64,000 bases of DNA, from contig JBIQMS010000006.1 of assembly GCA_044463125.1 (NCBI GenBank), positions 1 to 64,000 of the forward strand, written 5' to 3'. Below the pieces are notes generated by a model. The model made no database searches and was not told the DNA's origin. It saw only the letters and a program-made list of their open reading frames with translations. Below, one piece after another: positions 48,380-56,164 of the stretch (position 1 is the stretch's first letter; each line of letters starts with the position of its first letter). The DNA is from CAYMZZ01 sp044463125. GTDB lineage: Bacteria; Bacteroidota; Bacteroidia; Chitinophagales; Chitinophagaceae. The translations under genes were made by a program, and so were the position numbers.

Positions 48380-49783
48380 ATGAGTAAGAAAATCCTCATT
48401 ATTGACGATGACATGGACCTCTGCCAGCTTCTATCGCGGTTTCTGAAGAAAAATGGATTCGAAACGGAGATGGCGCACACGGGGGCAAAAGGGCTGGCTT
48501 TATTTAAAGAAAATAACTACGATCTGGTGATCTGCGATTACCGGCTGGGCGATATGGAGGGCATTGATGTGCTTGATACCATTCGTGCGCAGCAGGCTTC
48601 TACCCGCGTGTTGATGATCACCGGGTATTCTGATATCAAGACCGCTGTGGAAGTGATTAAGCGAGGAGCATTCGATTATATTGTAAAGCCTCTGATACCC
48701 GATGAAGTGCTGAGTGTGGTGAAAAAGGCTTTAGAATCTTCACCAGCAACCAGCCCCGGAGCCGGCGCGGGCAATGGCAGTCGGCAGGAAACGGGCAGTA
48801 GTGAGGAATATATGGTAGGCAACTCTGCAGGCACGCGAGCACTGTATGATCAGATCGGGATTGTGGCTTCCACTAATTACAGTATTATACTCTATGGTGA
48901 AAGTGGAACGGGGAAGGAAGTAATTGCCCGCACCATTCATCAGCAAAGTTTACGGAAAGACAAGCCCTTTGTGGCGATGGATTGCGGCACTTTGTCGAAG
49001 GAGTTGGCCGGCAGTGAACTGTTTGGCCATGTGAAAGGTTCATTCACCGGCGCCCTGCAGGACAAAGAAGGGCATTTTGAACTCGCCGATGGGGGCACTC
49101 TTTTTCTGGATGAAGTGGCTAACCTGTCGCCGGATGTGCAGGCCACCCTGTTGCGGGTGATCCAGGAACGAAAGATCAGAAGAGTGGGTGGCAACAAGGA
49201 AAAGGAAGTGGATGTACGCATTATTGTTGCCAGCAATGAAAACCTGCAGGAAGCCTATCGCAAGGGAAAGTTCCGCGAGGACCTTTATCACCGCTTCAAT
49301 GAGTTTAGCATCAATTTGCCGCCGTTGCGTGAGCGACAACAGGATATTCCGGCTTTCGCTGATTTTTTTCTGCGCAAGACCAATGCCGAATTGCAGAAAA
49401 ATGTGGCGGGTTTTGAACCCGGTGTGTTGGAAATTTTCCAGCATTATGCCTGGCCGGGCAATCTGCGGGAGTTTCGGAATGTGGTAAGGAGAGCAGTGCT
49501 ATTAACTTCAGAAGGAGAAAAAATACAACAGAGCTCTTTGCCCTGGGAAATGAATCAACCCGGCGCAGCTACGGTTGCCAGCACACCCGCAACAGTAGCA
49601 AAGCCCGCAGCTTCAACCGGACGGGAAACGGATCTCCGCGACGCGGCCCTGCGTGCCGAATATGAAACCATCATGTCGGTACTGCAACAGGTAAATTTCA
49701 ACAAGAAAAAAGCCGCGGAGCTATTAAAGATCGACAGAAAAACGCTGTATAATAAGCTCAAGTCGTTTCAGGAAAACAGTTGA
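48380..49783 (+). CDS. NtrC-type sigma-54-dependent response regulator
   Basis: A 467-residue activator: receiver domain (1-120; IIDDDMDLC, ICDYRLGDMEG), AAA+ domain (about 145-385) with Walker A YGESGTGKEVIAR, Walker B TLFLDEVANL, the sigma-54 contact loop GSFTGA (instead of GAFTGA) and the Arg finger region FREDLYHRFNEF, and a Fis-type helix-turn-helix at the end (NKKKAAELLKIDRKTLYNKL). It activates sigma-54 promoters when phosphorylated, probably by the CHASE3 kinase upstream. Targets are not visible. Confidence 0.93.
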   Translation: MSKKILIIDDDMDLCQLLSRFLKKNGFETEMAHTGAKGLALFKENNYDLVICDYRLGDMEGIDVLDTIRAQQASTRVLMITGYSDIKTAVEVIKRGAFDYIVKPLIPDEVLSVVKKALESSPATSPGAGAGNGSRQETGSSEEYMVGNSAGTRALYDQIGIVASTNYSIILYGESGTGKEVIARTIHQQSLRKDKPFVAMDCGTLSKELAGSELFGHVKGSFTGALQDKEGHFELADGGTLFLDEVANLSPDVQATLLRVIQERKIRRVGGNKEKEVDVRIIVASNENLQEAYRKGKFREDLYHRFNEFSINLPPLRERQQDIPAFADFFLRKTNAELQKNVAGFEPGVLEIFQHYAWPGNLREFRNVVRRAVLLTSEGEKIQQSSLPWEMNQPGAATVASTPATVAKPAASTGRETDLRDAALRAEYETIMSVLQQVNFNKKKAAELLKIDRKTLYNKLKSFQENS

Positions 49784-49785
49784 TA

Positions 49786-49898
49786 TGCGAATTCGGTAAT
49801 TTGGATATTTGAGGATTTGGATATTAGTTGTAAGACATGTCATAATTTGGCTCATTATTCAAATCCCCAAATATCCGAATCCCCAAATTCACAAATTA
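49786..49898. repeat. facing GAATTTGG octad arms
   Basis: GAATTCGG / TAATTTGG / ATATTTGA octads (49790-49830) face the complement (49858-49896). The right arm reaches the TAA stop of paaY (49896-49898) on the minus strand. Convergent gene ends. Confidence 0.85.
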
Positions 49899-50489
49899 TC
49901 TCTTCTGTTTCTTCCAGGTTTCATACACGGTCTTCGTCTTATTCCTGGTTTTAAGTCTTTTCGTGTCGGGTTCACAGGGCTCCAGACTTTCCTGGCATTG
50001 TGCGGGTAATAGCTGGTAGAGTGCGGTGCCTCTGGTTTTCCAGGCAATCATTTCATCACTTACCTTTTTGATTGCTTTTGCGGGGTTTCCCACAATCAGA
50101 CTTCTTTTCGGAAATTTTTCTCCTTCCTTAATAAAACTAAGGGCGCCCACAATGCATTCATCGCCCAGCACTACGTGATCCATGATCACGGCATTCATGC
50201 CCACGAGGCAATTTTTGCCAATACTGGCTCCATGAATGATGGCGCCATGTCCTATATGTGCTCCCTTTTTTAATCGCACCGTTACGCCGGGAAACATGTG
50301 GATGGTACAATTTTCCTGCACATTGCAGCCATCTTCAATAATGATGGCTCCCCAATCGCCACGCAAGGCGGCGCCGGGGCCTATATAACAATCTTTTCCG
50401 ATGATGACATCGCCGGTGACTGCCGATTGTGGATGCACAAAGGAACTAGGATGTACAACGGGCTTTATGCCCTGGAAGGAATAAAACAT
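49896..50489 (-). CDS. paaY: PaaY-like hexapeptide-repeat thioesterase/carbonic-anhydrase-fold protein
   Basis: A 197-residue left-handed beta-helix protein of the gamma-carbonic-anhydrase superfamily. Hexapeptide repeats run from about 15 to 130, with metal-type His in CTIHMFPG and GAHIGHGAIIHG. The C-terminal extension and length match E. coli PaaY (196), a thioesterase that relieves dead-end CoA products of phenylacetate breakdown. Proximity to other paa genes supports the name. ATG 50489 (MFYSFQG) is chosen over 50522. Confidence 0.82.
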   Translation of the reverse strand: MFYSFQGIKPVVHPSSFVHPQSAVTGDVIIGKDCYIGPGAALRGDWGAIIIEDGCNVQENCTIHMFPGVTVRLKKGAHIGHGAIIHGASIGKNCLVGMNAVIMDHVVLGDECIVGALSFIKEGEKFPKRSLIVGNPAKAIKKVSDEMIAWKTRGTALYQLLPAQCQESLEPCEPDTKRLKTRNKTKTVYETWKKQKR

Positions 50490-50584
50490 AATGCAAGCTT
50501 GTTTCCTGAGTAGATATTCCATCGAATGGCTAAGTTTGTTGAAAGGCCACGCGAGGGCGTAAAATTATTGTAAAGCGTTGAATC

Positions 50585-51703
50585 ATGTCTGAAATCGTCA
50601 TACTGGTGGCTCCGGATAAGTTCAAGGGAAGCCTGAGCAGTATAGAATTATGCAGAGCTTTGGAAAAAGGCCTGAAGAAAAAATATCCGAAGGCCATCAT
50701 TAAATCATTTCCGATGGCGGATGGTGGCGATGGTTTTGATGAAGTGATGGCATTTTATTATGCACTCGATTCAATAAAAAGCGCTGTAGTAGATCCCCTG
50801 GGTCGTCCCATCATGGCTGGTTGGAGCTGGGATGCTTCATCGCATGCGGCTTTTGTTTCAGTGGCGGCGGCCAGTGGGCTGGTATTGCTGGCAGATAAGG
50901 AGCGCGATGCTACGGCTACCAGCACAAGGGGAACCGGTATGCTGATTAAGGCGGCAATAGAAAAAGGAGCCAAAAAAATTGTACTTGGGCTGGGCGGCAG
51001 CGCCACCAACGATGCGGGCATGGGGATACTGGATGCGCTGGATTTTCAGTTGCTCGATAAGGAAGGCAATCGGCTTGAACCCATTGGGCGGGCGCTCATG
51101 CAGATCCACCGGATTTTACCTCCGTCAATTATTCCAGATGTTGTTTTCGACATCGCCTGCGACGTAACCAACCCGCTGTATGGCGAGCAGGGGGCGGCTT
51201 ATGTGTATGGGCCGCAAAAAGGCGCTGATGCGGCGCAGGTGCGGGATTTAGATGCAGGTCTGCAATCTGTGGCAGCCGTTCTGGAGCGTGCCTATGGCCA
51301 ACCCCTCGCTAATATTCCCGGGCTGGGTGCGGCAGGTGGCATAGCGGCAGGTTTACTTCCCTATTTTAAAGTGCATATCCGCAAGGGTGTCGACATGATT
51401 GTGGCAGCAAGCGGGTTGGATAAGGAATTACCATCCGCCAGCCTGGTAATTACCGGCGAGGGCAAACTCGATGAACAATCCTTGCAGGGCAAAGTAGTGG
51501 GAAGGCTGGCCGAAATGGCCCGGGAAGCCGGAAAAAGATGTGTTGTTGTATGCGGCATCAATCAACTTTCAGATTCGGAAATCCGCGAAGCAGGCATCCG
51601 GCAGGTGATCGCGCTCAGAGACCTGGCGAAATCGGAGAAGGAATCGATGGAGCAGGCGGGCAAGCTGGCGGAGAAGGCAATATTTGAGAATTTGGAAATT
51701 TGA
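50585..51703 (+). CDS. glycerate kinase (GlxK type)
   Basis: A 372-residue glycerate kinase of the GlxK/GarK family, which phosphorylates glycerate with ATP. Visible: LVAPDKFKGSLSSIE at the start, FPMADGGDGF, LGLGGSATNDAGMG (about 135), LGAAGGIAAGLL (about 243) and VITGEGKLDEQSL (about 285). It is inserted between paaY and paaI on the opposite strand and has no obvious link to phenylacetate use. The C-terminal ENLEI and TGA stop are encoded by repeat units. Confidence 0.92.
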   Translation: MSEIVILVAPDKFKGSLSSIELCRALEKGLKKKYPKAIIKSFPMADGGDGFDEVMAFYYALDSIKSAVVDPLGRPIMAGWSWDASSHAAFVSVAAASGLVLLADKERDATATSTRGTGMLIKAAIEKGAKKIVLGLGGSATNDAGMGILDALDFQLLDKEGNRLEPIGRALMQIHRILPPSIIPDVVFDIACDVTNPLYGEQGAAYVYGPQKGADAAQVRDLDAGLQSVAAVLERAYGQPLANIPGLGAAGGIAAGLLPYFKVHIRKGVDMIVAASGLDKELPSASLVITGEGKLDEQSLQGKVVGRLAEMAREAGKRCVVVCGINQLSDSEIREAGIRQVIALRDLAKSEKESMEQAGKLAEKAIFENLEI

Positions 51704-51770
51704 GAATTTGGGGATTAGGGGATTTGTTTGACAATGCCCCAAATTGTCAAATTCACAAATTCTCAAATTA
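51683..51770. repeat. facing octad arms that encode the glycerate kinase C-terminus
   Basis: ATATTTGA / GAATTTGG / AAATTTGA octads (51683-51728) begin inside the glycerate kinase gene and give its last residues and stop (51701-51703). The complementary arm (51738-51770) ends on the TAA stop of paaI (51768-51770). Convergent gene ends. Confidence 0.88.
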
Positions 51771-52184
51771 TTTCCCTACCACATTCTTATTGGTTCTAAA
51801 GCAGGTGCCTTTAAAAATTGCCACTTTCTTTTCCTCCTGATTGCGGATTTCAATATGATAAAGACCGGTAGATCGGCCATTATGTATTTCGGTGGCTTCT
51901 GCAGTCAGCGTATCGCCCACATGAACGGCTTTGAGAAAGTTTATAGAAGTATCCAGCGCCACGGAAAGGTTGTTGCGATTGTTGCAGGCGAAGGCAAATG
52001 CGCTATCGGCCAGTGAAAATGCGATGCCACCATGCACAATACCCAGTCCGTTCAGCATTTCCTTACGCACCTGCATACGAATAAGGCTGTACCCTTCTTT
52101 AATTTCAAGCACTTCAATACCCAGCCATTGGCTAAATAAATCGTGCTGCATCATGTGGTCAACGACCTGTGCGGGAGAAGACAT
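51768..52184 (-). CDS. paaI: PaaI-type hotdog acyl-CoA thioesterase
   Basis: A 138-residue hotdog-fold thioesterase. IVHGGIAFSLADSAFAFA carries the HGG loop and catalytic Asp, preceded by MLNGLG with the conserved Asn. PaaI hydrolyses hydroxylated phenylacetyl-CoA derivatives, freeing CoA from dead-end intermediates. It is the most distal gene of the paa cluster on this strand, separated from paaG by a repeat-filled 243-nt gap. Confidence 0.88.
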   Translation of the reverse strand: MSSPAQVVDHMMQHDLFSQWLGIEVLEIKEGYSLIRMQVRKEMLNGLGIVHGGIAFSLADSAFAFACNNRNNLSVALDTSINFLKAVHVGDTLTAEATEIHNGRSTGLYHIEIRNQEEKKVAIFKGTCFRTNKNVVGK

Positions 52185-52190
52185 GGGAGG

Positions 52191-52410
52191 GAGAATTTGG
52201 GGATTTGTTGAATCGTTGAATCGTTTAATCGTTTAATCGTTGAGTTGTTGAAGTGTTGAAGCGTTGGATTGGTGAGATGGGGAATACTCTTCTCAAATAC
52301 ATTTTCAAATCCCCAAACCTGCCTGCCGGCAGGCAGGTCCCCAAATGTCCGAATCCCCAAACCTGCCTGCCGGCAGGTTCCCAAATCCCCAAATCTCCCT
52401 CAATCCTCCA
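52191..52410. repeat. mixed octad arrays with CCTGCCGGCAGG palindromes between paaI and paaG
   Basis: GAATTTGG octads (52191-52206), eight GTTGAATC-type octads (52205-52266), then the complement of the GATTTGGG type (52304-52410) interrupted by a perfect 22-bp palindrome at 52317-52338 (core CCTGCCGGCAGG) and a shorter copy at 52366-52377. The palindrome matches the element at 35-50. Confidence 0.85.
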
Positions 52411-52427
52411 ATCCCAAAATCCTGGTC

Positions 52428-53201
52428 TCATTCGCCTTTAAACTCCGGCTTCCTCTTCTCCATAAACGCAGCTACCCCCTCTTTATAATCGGCGGTTTTT
52501 GCGGCCCATTGCTGCAATTTGTCTTCATTCTGCAATTGCTCATACATGGTATGCGTGAAGCCCCACTGTAAAGCTTTTTTAGTATGGGCTAAGCCAACTG
52601 TAGGCATTTGGGCCAGGGTTTGGGCGATCTTTTGGGTTTCGGTTACAAAGCTTTCGTCGGGGAATACTTTATAGATCATGCCCCATTGTTCAGCCAGTGT
52701 TGCTTCAATTTTTTCGCCCAGCATCATAATGGCGGAAGCACGCTGCCATCCAATTAATCTGGGCAGAAAGAAGGTACCGCCACTGTCGGGGATTAGTCCG
52801 ATTTTCGAAAATGCCTGGATAAAGGAAGCGGATTGCGCGGCCATGGCCACATCGCAGCAGAGGGCGATATTGGCGCCGGCACCGGCAGCTACGCCATTCA
52901 CGGCGGCTACCACGGGCTTCTTCAGTTCACGAATGCGGATTATGATGGGATTGAAATGTTCGGTCAGTATTCTTTGCATGCCCGGGCCCTCGGGATCTAC
53001 TACTTCCGCCAGGTCCTGACCGGCGGAGAAGGCCTTGCCCGCTCCGGTGATGTACACGCAGCGCACATCATTCTCCTTGCAGCGGTCGAGGCTTTCCTGC
53101 AGGGCCAGCGACATTTCGCGGTTGAAGGCGTTTAGTTTCTCCGGCCTGTTGAGTGTAATGAAGGCAATGCTGTCTTTTATGTCGAAAAGAATGGAAGACA
53201 T
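52428..53201 (-). CDS. paaG: 2-(1,2-epoxy-1,2-dihydrophenyl)acetyl-CoA isomerase
   Basis: A 257-residue crotonase. PaaG isomerises the ring epoxide to oxepin-CoA. Visible: GAGKAFSAGQDLAEV (about 51-65), the oxyanion helix VNGVAAGAGANIALCCD and IGLIPDSGGTFFLPRLIG, where the Asp typical of PaaG-type isomerases occupies the catalytic position. Length and gene order (after paaD) fit. It could instead carry a PaaF-like role; the Asp makes PaaG more likely. Confidence 0.85.
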   Translation of the reverse strand: MSSILFDIKDSIAFITLNRPEKLNAFNREMSLALQESLDRCKENDVRCVYITGAGKAFSAGQDLAEVVDPEGPGMQRILTEHFNPIIIRIRELKKPVVAAVNGVAAGAGANIALCCDVAMAAQSASFIQAFSKIGLIPDSGGTFFLPRLIGWQRASAIMMLGEKIEATLAEQWGMIYKVFPDESFVTETQKIAQTLAQMPTVGLAHTKKALQWGFTHTMYEQLQNEDKLQQWAAKTADYKEGVAAFMEKRKPEFKGE

Positions 53202-53239
53202 ACCGTGATTTAAGGATTAATCTGAGCTGCTAAGGTAGG

Positions 53240-53743
53240 TCAATGGCACTTAAAATAATCGAAAGGCTCCTTGCAATCATCGCATTGATAAAGCGCCTTG
53301 CAGGCGGTGCTGCCAAACTCACTCACACGATGGGTGTGATAGGATGAGCAGTGCGGACATTGAATGGCTTCCTCCGCGGCAAATCGGGCAGGGCTGCATA
53401 CCTGTTGCCTCGCTAAAGGTGGGGCAATGCCATATTCCCTTAATCGTTGTTTGCCGCGATCGCTCATCCAGTCTGTTGTCCATGCAGGTGATAATACCTG
53501 CTTAATCTCAATTTCTTTAATACCAGCAGCCAGCAGTTCTATGCGTATCTGCATGCTGATCACATCCATGGCCGGACAGCCGGTATAGGTGGGCGTAATG
53601 GTAACGGTTACTTTTTCATTTTCGATTTCAATGTCGCGTACGATACCGAGGTCCAGTACTGAGAGTACCGGCACTTCGGGATCCATCACCCGGTCGAGGA
53701 TGGTTCGAATCCCTTCTATGCTATATGTTGCTGCGTTTACCAT
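53240..53743 (-). CDS. paaD: phenylacetyl-CoA epoxidase subunit PaaD
   Basis: A 167-residue protein with an N-terminal DUF59/MIP18 domain (about 8-100; VMDPEVPVLSVLDLGIVRDI, TYTGCPAMDVI) and a C-terminal zinc-ribbon-like part (CPHC, then CDDCKEPF). PaaD is needed for assembly or iron insertion of the PaaABC epoxidase. Its start overlaps the paaC stop by 7 nt; 38 nt separate it from paaG. Confidence 0.92.
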   Translation of the reverse strand: MVNAATYSIEGIRTILDRVMDPEVPVLSVLDLGIVRDIEIENEKVTVTITPTYTGCPAMDVISMQIRIELLAAGIKEIEIKQVLSPAWTTDWMSDRGKQRLREYGIAPPLARQQVCSPARFAAEEAIQCPHCSSYHTHRVSEFGSTACKALYQCDDCKEPFDYFKCH

Positions 53744-54468
53744 TGCATATTGGGATAGGCCCGCTGCACAAACTGTAATTCGGCCAGGATAAAACCCATA
53801 TACTCCGTATGTGTACCGGTTTTACCCCCGGTATGGGCCCAGCCATCGGGTGGAAGGGTAAGGCCTGCTTCTGCAAGTACCGATCGGGTTTCTTCCGTCC
53901 AGGCTTTTTTGAGTTCAGCCAGATCTATACCGGTTTGCTCTTTGGCTTCAAAAGGGGCGGGTTCAAACAATTCGCCGGTATAGGGCCATAGTTCATGCAA
54001 TGCCGCTTGCATCCGCTGATGACTTTCTTCTGTTCCATCGCCCAGCCTTATCACCCATTCGCCACTCCAGCGCAGGTGATAGTTTACTTCTTTCAAAGCC
54101 TTTTCAGCAATGGGTGCCAGTTCCGATTCAGACTGGCGGCTCAGGGCCTGGTAAAGAAGTTGCTGGTAATTGCTGAAAAAAAACTGTCGCAGAGTGGTAA
54201 ATGCCCAATCGCCTTTCGGTAATTCCGTAATCAGGCAATTATGAAACTCGCGGACGTCGCGGGTATAAGCAAGACTGTCTTCGGTAGCGCCGGCAGGCAT
54301 TTTGGAAGCGGCCAACTGATAAAAATTGCGGGCCTGTCCAATCAGGTCCAGTGAAATATTGGTGATGGCAATATCCTGTTCCAGCACAGGACCATGCCCA
54401 CACCATTCACTGTTGCGGTGACCCAGAATCAGGGCGTTGTCGGCGAGGTATATAGCGTAAGTGACCAA
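53737..54468 (-). CDS. paaC: phenylacetyl-CoA epoxidase structural subunit PaaC
   Basis: A 243-residue ferritin-like helical protein. It begins (M)VTYAIYLADNALILGHRN with the conserved SEWCGHGPVLEQDIA, and continues with DYLVTELPKGDWAFT-like NCLITELPKGDWA and HLRWSGEWVIRLGDGTEESH. PaaC is the catalytically silent partner that stabilises PaaA. Start codon appears to be TTG (54468), directly at the edge of a GTTGAATC array; relatives begin at this position. Confidence 0.92.
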   Translation of the reverse strand: MVTYAIYLADNALILGHRNSEWCGHGPVLEQDIAITNISLDLIGQARNFYQLAASKMPAGATEDSLAYTRDVREFHNCLITELPKGDWAFTTLRQFFFSNYQQLLYQALSRQSESELAPIAEKALKEVNYHLRWSGEWVIRLGDGTEESHQRMQAALHELWPYTGELFEPAPFEAKEQTGIDLAELKKAWTEETRSVLAEAGLTLPPDGWAHTGGKTGTHTEYMGFILAELQFVQRAYPNMQW

Positions 54469-54660
54469 GGTTTGTTGAATCGTTGAATTGTTGAATTGTT
54501 GAATCGTTGAATTGTTGAATTGTTGAATCGTTGATTTGTTGAATTGTTGATTCAGTTTTTTGATGCCTTGTAATAAGCTCTAAGTTCCTGTACCTGCTCC
54601 GTTAAACCTTAAACCTTAAACCCTAAACAAATCAACGATTCAACAAATAAACAAATAAAC
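54469..54660. repeat. GTTGAATC octad array inside the paa operon
   Basis: Ten GAATTGTT / GAATCGTT octads (54471-54552), a unique centre, TTAAACC heptads (54601-54628) and complementary octads (54629-54660). It occupies nearly all of the 198-nt gap between paaB and paaC and starts at the paaC start codon. Possible long hairpin within an otherwise compact operon. Confidence 0.88.
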
Positions 54661-54666
54661 GCTCTC

Positions 54667-55023
54667 TCACATATGTCCCACCTCATCCGGCAGGTCATAA
54701 AATGTGGGGTGTCGGTAAATTTTATCGCGGGCCGGTTCATAGAAGCTTTCGCTTTCTGAAGGAAGGGAGGCGTGAATATTTTTGGATTCCACTACCCAGA
54801 TGCTGACACCTTCCATGCGGCGGGTGTACACATCGCGCGCGTTTTCGATGGCCATTTGCGCGTCGGCGGCATGCAGGCTGCCTACATGTTTATGATCGAG
54901 GCCCTGTTTGTTTCGGATAAACACCTCCCAAAGTGGCCAGTCGTGCTTCGATTCAATGGCATTGCCGCCACCCCCTGACCGGTCTTCCGGAATATCGCCG
55001 TAATAGAATTTTCTGATTTGCAT
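54667..55023 (-). CDS. paaB: phenylacetyl-CoA epoxidase subunit PaaB
   Basis: A 118-residue protein; the PaaB core is WPLWEVFIRNKQGLDHKHVGSLHAADAQMAIENARDVYTRR in sequence character (quoted in parts: WPLWEVFIR, HVGSLHAADAQMA, DVYTRR), followed by ISIWVV-type VSIWVVES. The first 28 residues, with a GGGG linker, extend beyond E. coli PaaB (95). PaaB bridges the PaaAC heterodimers. It starts 18 nt after paaA. Confidence 0.9.
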   Translation of the reverse strand: MQIRKFYYGDIPEDRSGGGGNAIESKHDWPLWEVFIRNKQGLDHKHVGSLHAADAQMAIENARDVYTRRMEGVSIWVVESKNIHASLPSESESFYEPARDKIYRHPTFYDLPDEVGHM

Positions 55024-55041
55024 AAACTTCAGTTTGTTGAA

Positions 55042-55986
55042 TCAGGCAGCTTTTTCCTGTCTTGCCTTTCTTTTGGCGGCATGTGTTTCCGCCGCTTTTC
55101 GTACCCATTCGCCTTCTTCCCAGGCTTTGCGCCGGGCATCGAGCCTTTGTTTATTGCAGGGACCGTTTCCTTTTACTACGTTCCAGAATTCATCCCAGTT
55201 TATTTCTCCAAAATCATAATGCCCGCGTGCTTCATTCCATTTCAGGTCTGGGTCGGGCAGCGTCATACCCAGCACTTTCACCTGTTGCACGCACATATCC
55301 ACAAATTCCTGCCGCAGCTCATCGTTGCTTTTCCGCTTGATCTTCCACTTCATGCTCTGGTCGCTATTGGTGCTTTCGGTATCGCGGGGGCCAAACATCA
55401 TGAGGCTGGGCCACCACCAGCGGTTGATGGCGTCCTGGCACATGGCTTTTTGCGCTTCGAAACCCTTCGAAAGCGTCAGCAATATTTCAAAGCCCTGGCG
55501 CTGATGAAAGCTTTCTTCCTTGCAAATGCGCACCATGGCGCGGGCATAGGGGCCGTATGATGTTCTGCACAGCATCACCTGGTTCAGAATGGCCGCGCCG
55601 TCTACCAGCCAGCCTATGGCGCCGATATCGGCCCAGGTAAGTGTAGGGTAATTGAAGATGGACGAATATTTGGCTTTACCGCTATGCAGATCGTTGATCA
55701 TTTGTTCGCGGCTCATGCCCAGGGTTTCCGCAGCGGAATAAAGGTAGAGGCCATGGCCGGCTTCGTCCTGCACTTTGGCCAGCAGTATGGCTTTACGCTT
55801 CAGGGAAGGGGCGCGGGTAATCCAGTTGCCTTCGGGCAACATACCCACTATTTCACTATGCGCGTGCTGGCTGATCTGCCGGATCAGGGTTTTGCGATAG
55901 GCATCCGGCATCCAGTCGCGGGGTTCAATTTTGGTCTCCGCATCTACCTTATCCTGGAATATTTTTTCGAGGTTGGCAATCGACAT
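55042..55986 (-). CDS. paaA: phenylacetyl-CoA epoxidase catalytic subunit PaaA
   Basis: A 314-residue di-iron oxygenase that epoxidises the aromatic ring of phenylacetyl-CoA. Iron-ligand motifs: KVQDEAGHGLYLY and CKEESFHQRQGFE (the two E-x-x-H helices), with further Glu residues before them. The end is rich in Lys/Arg/Ala. The start MSIANLEKIFQDKV at 55986 is supported by the promoter element 3 nt upstream; a frame from 56040 would place the promoter inside the gene. First gene of the paaABCDG(I) cluster. Confidence 0.95.
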   Translation of the reverse strand: MSIANLEKIFQDKVDAETKIEPRDWMPDAYRKTLIRQISQHAHSEIVGMLPEGNWITRAPSLKRKAILLAKVQDEAGHGLYLYSAAETLGMSREQMINDLHSGKAKYSSIFNYPTLTWADIGAIGWLVDGAAILNQVMLCRTSYGPYARAMVRICKEESFHQRQGFEILLTLSKGFEAQKAMCQDAINRWWWPSLMMFGPRDTESTNSDQSMKWKIKRKSNDELRQEFVDMCVQQVKVLGMTLPDPDLKWNEARGHYDFGEINWDEFWNVVKGNGPCNKQRLDARRKAWEEGEWVRKAAETHAAKRKARQEKAA

Positions 55987-55989
55987 ACG

Positions 55990-55997
55990 CAAATTTA
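55990..55997 (-). promoter_or_regulatory. paaA -7 element 3 nt before the start codon
   Basis: On the minus strand TAAATTTG matches TAnnTTTG exactly, followed by CGT and the ATG. A TTTT at about 22 nt upstream could be a weak -33 box. This is probably the promoter of the paa operon. Confidence 0.55.
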
Positions 55998-56164
55998 CAA
56001 AACCTAACGACTGTAAGGGAAAATTGTTGAAGGCAGGCATTAGGTTGATTACAAGCCGATAGCTTATAGCATTGCCTGCCTCAAAAAAACAATTTTGATT
56101 TCCTAAATTTTTCTACCTTAGGGTACTGAAACTTGCTTGACTCTTATTTAATTAGCTTCGACGA

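Noticed and set aside
48300..48380. Sigma-54 type -24/-12 promoter before the sigma-54 activator gene
   Set aside because: GGCAT and TTTGA words are present, but the GG-N10-GC spacing is not met.
724..54660. Possible CRISPR arrays in the tandem-repeat regions
   Set aside because: Units are only 7-8 nt, degenerate and contiguous, without spacers of constant length, and no cas genes are present.
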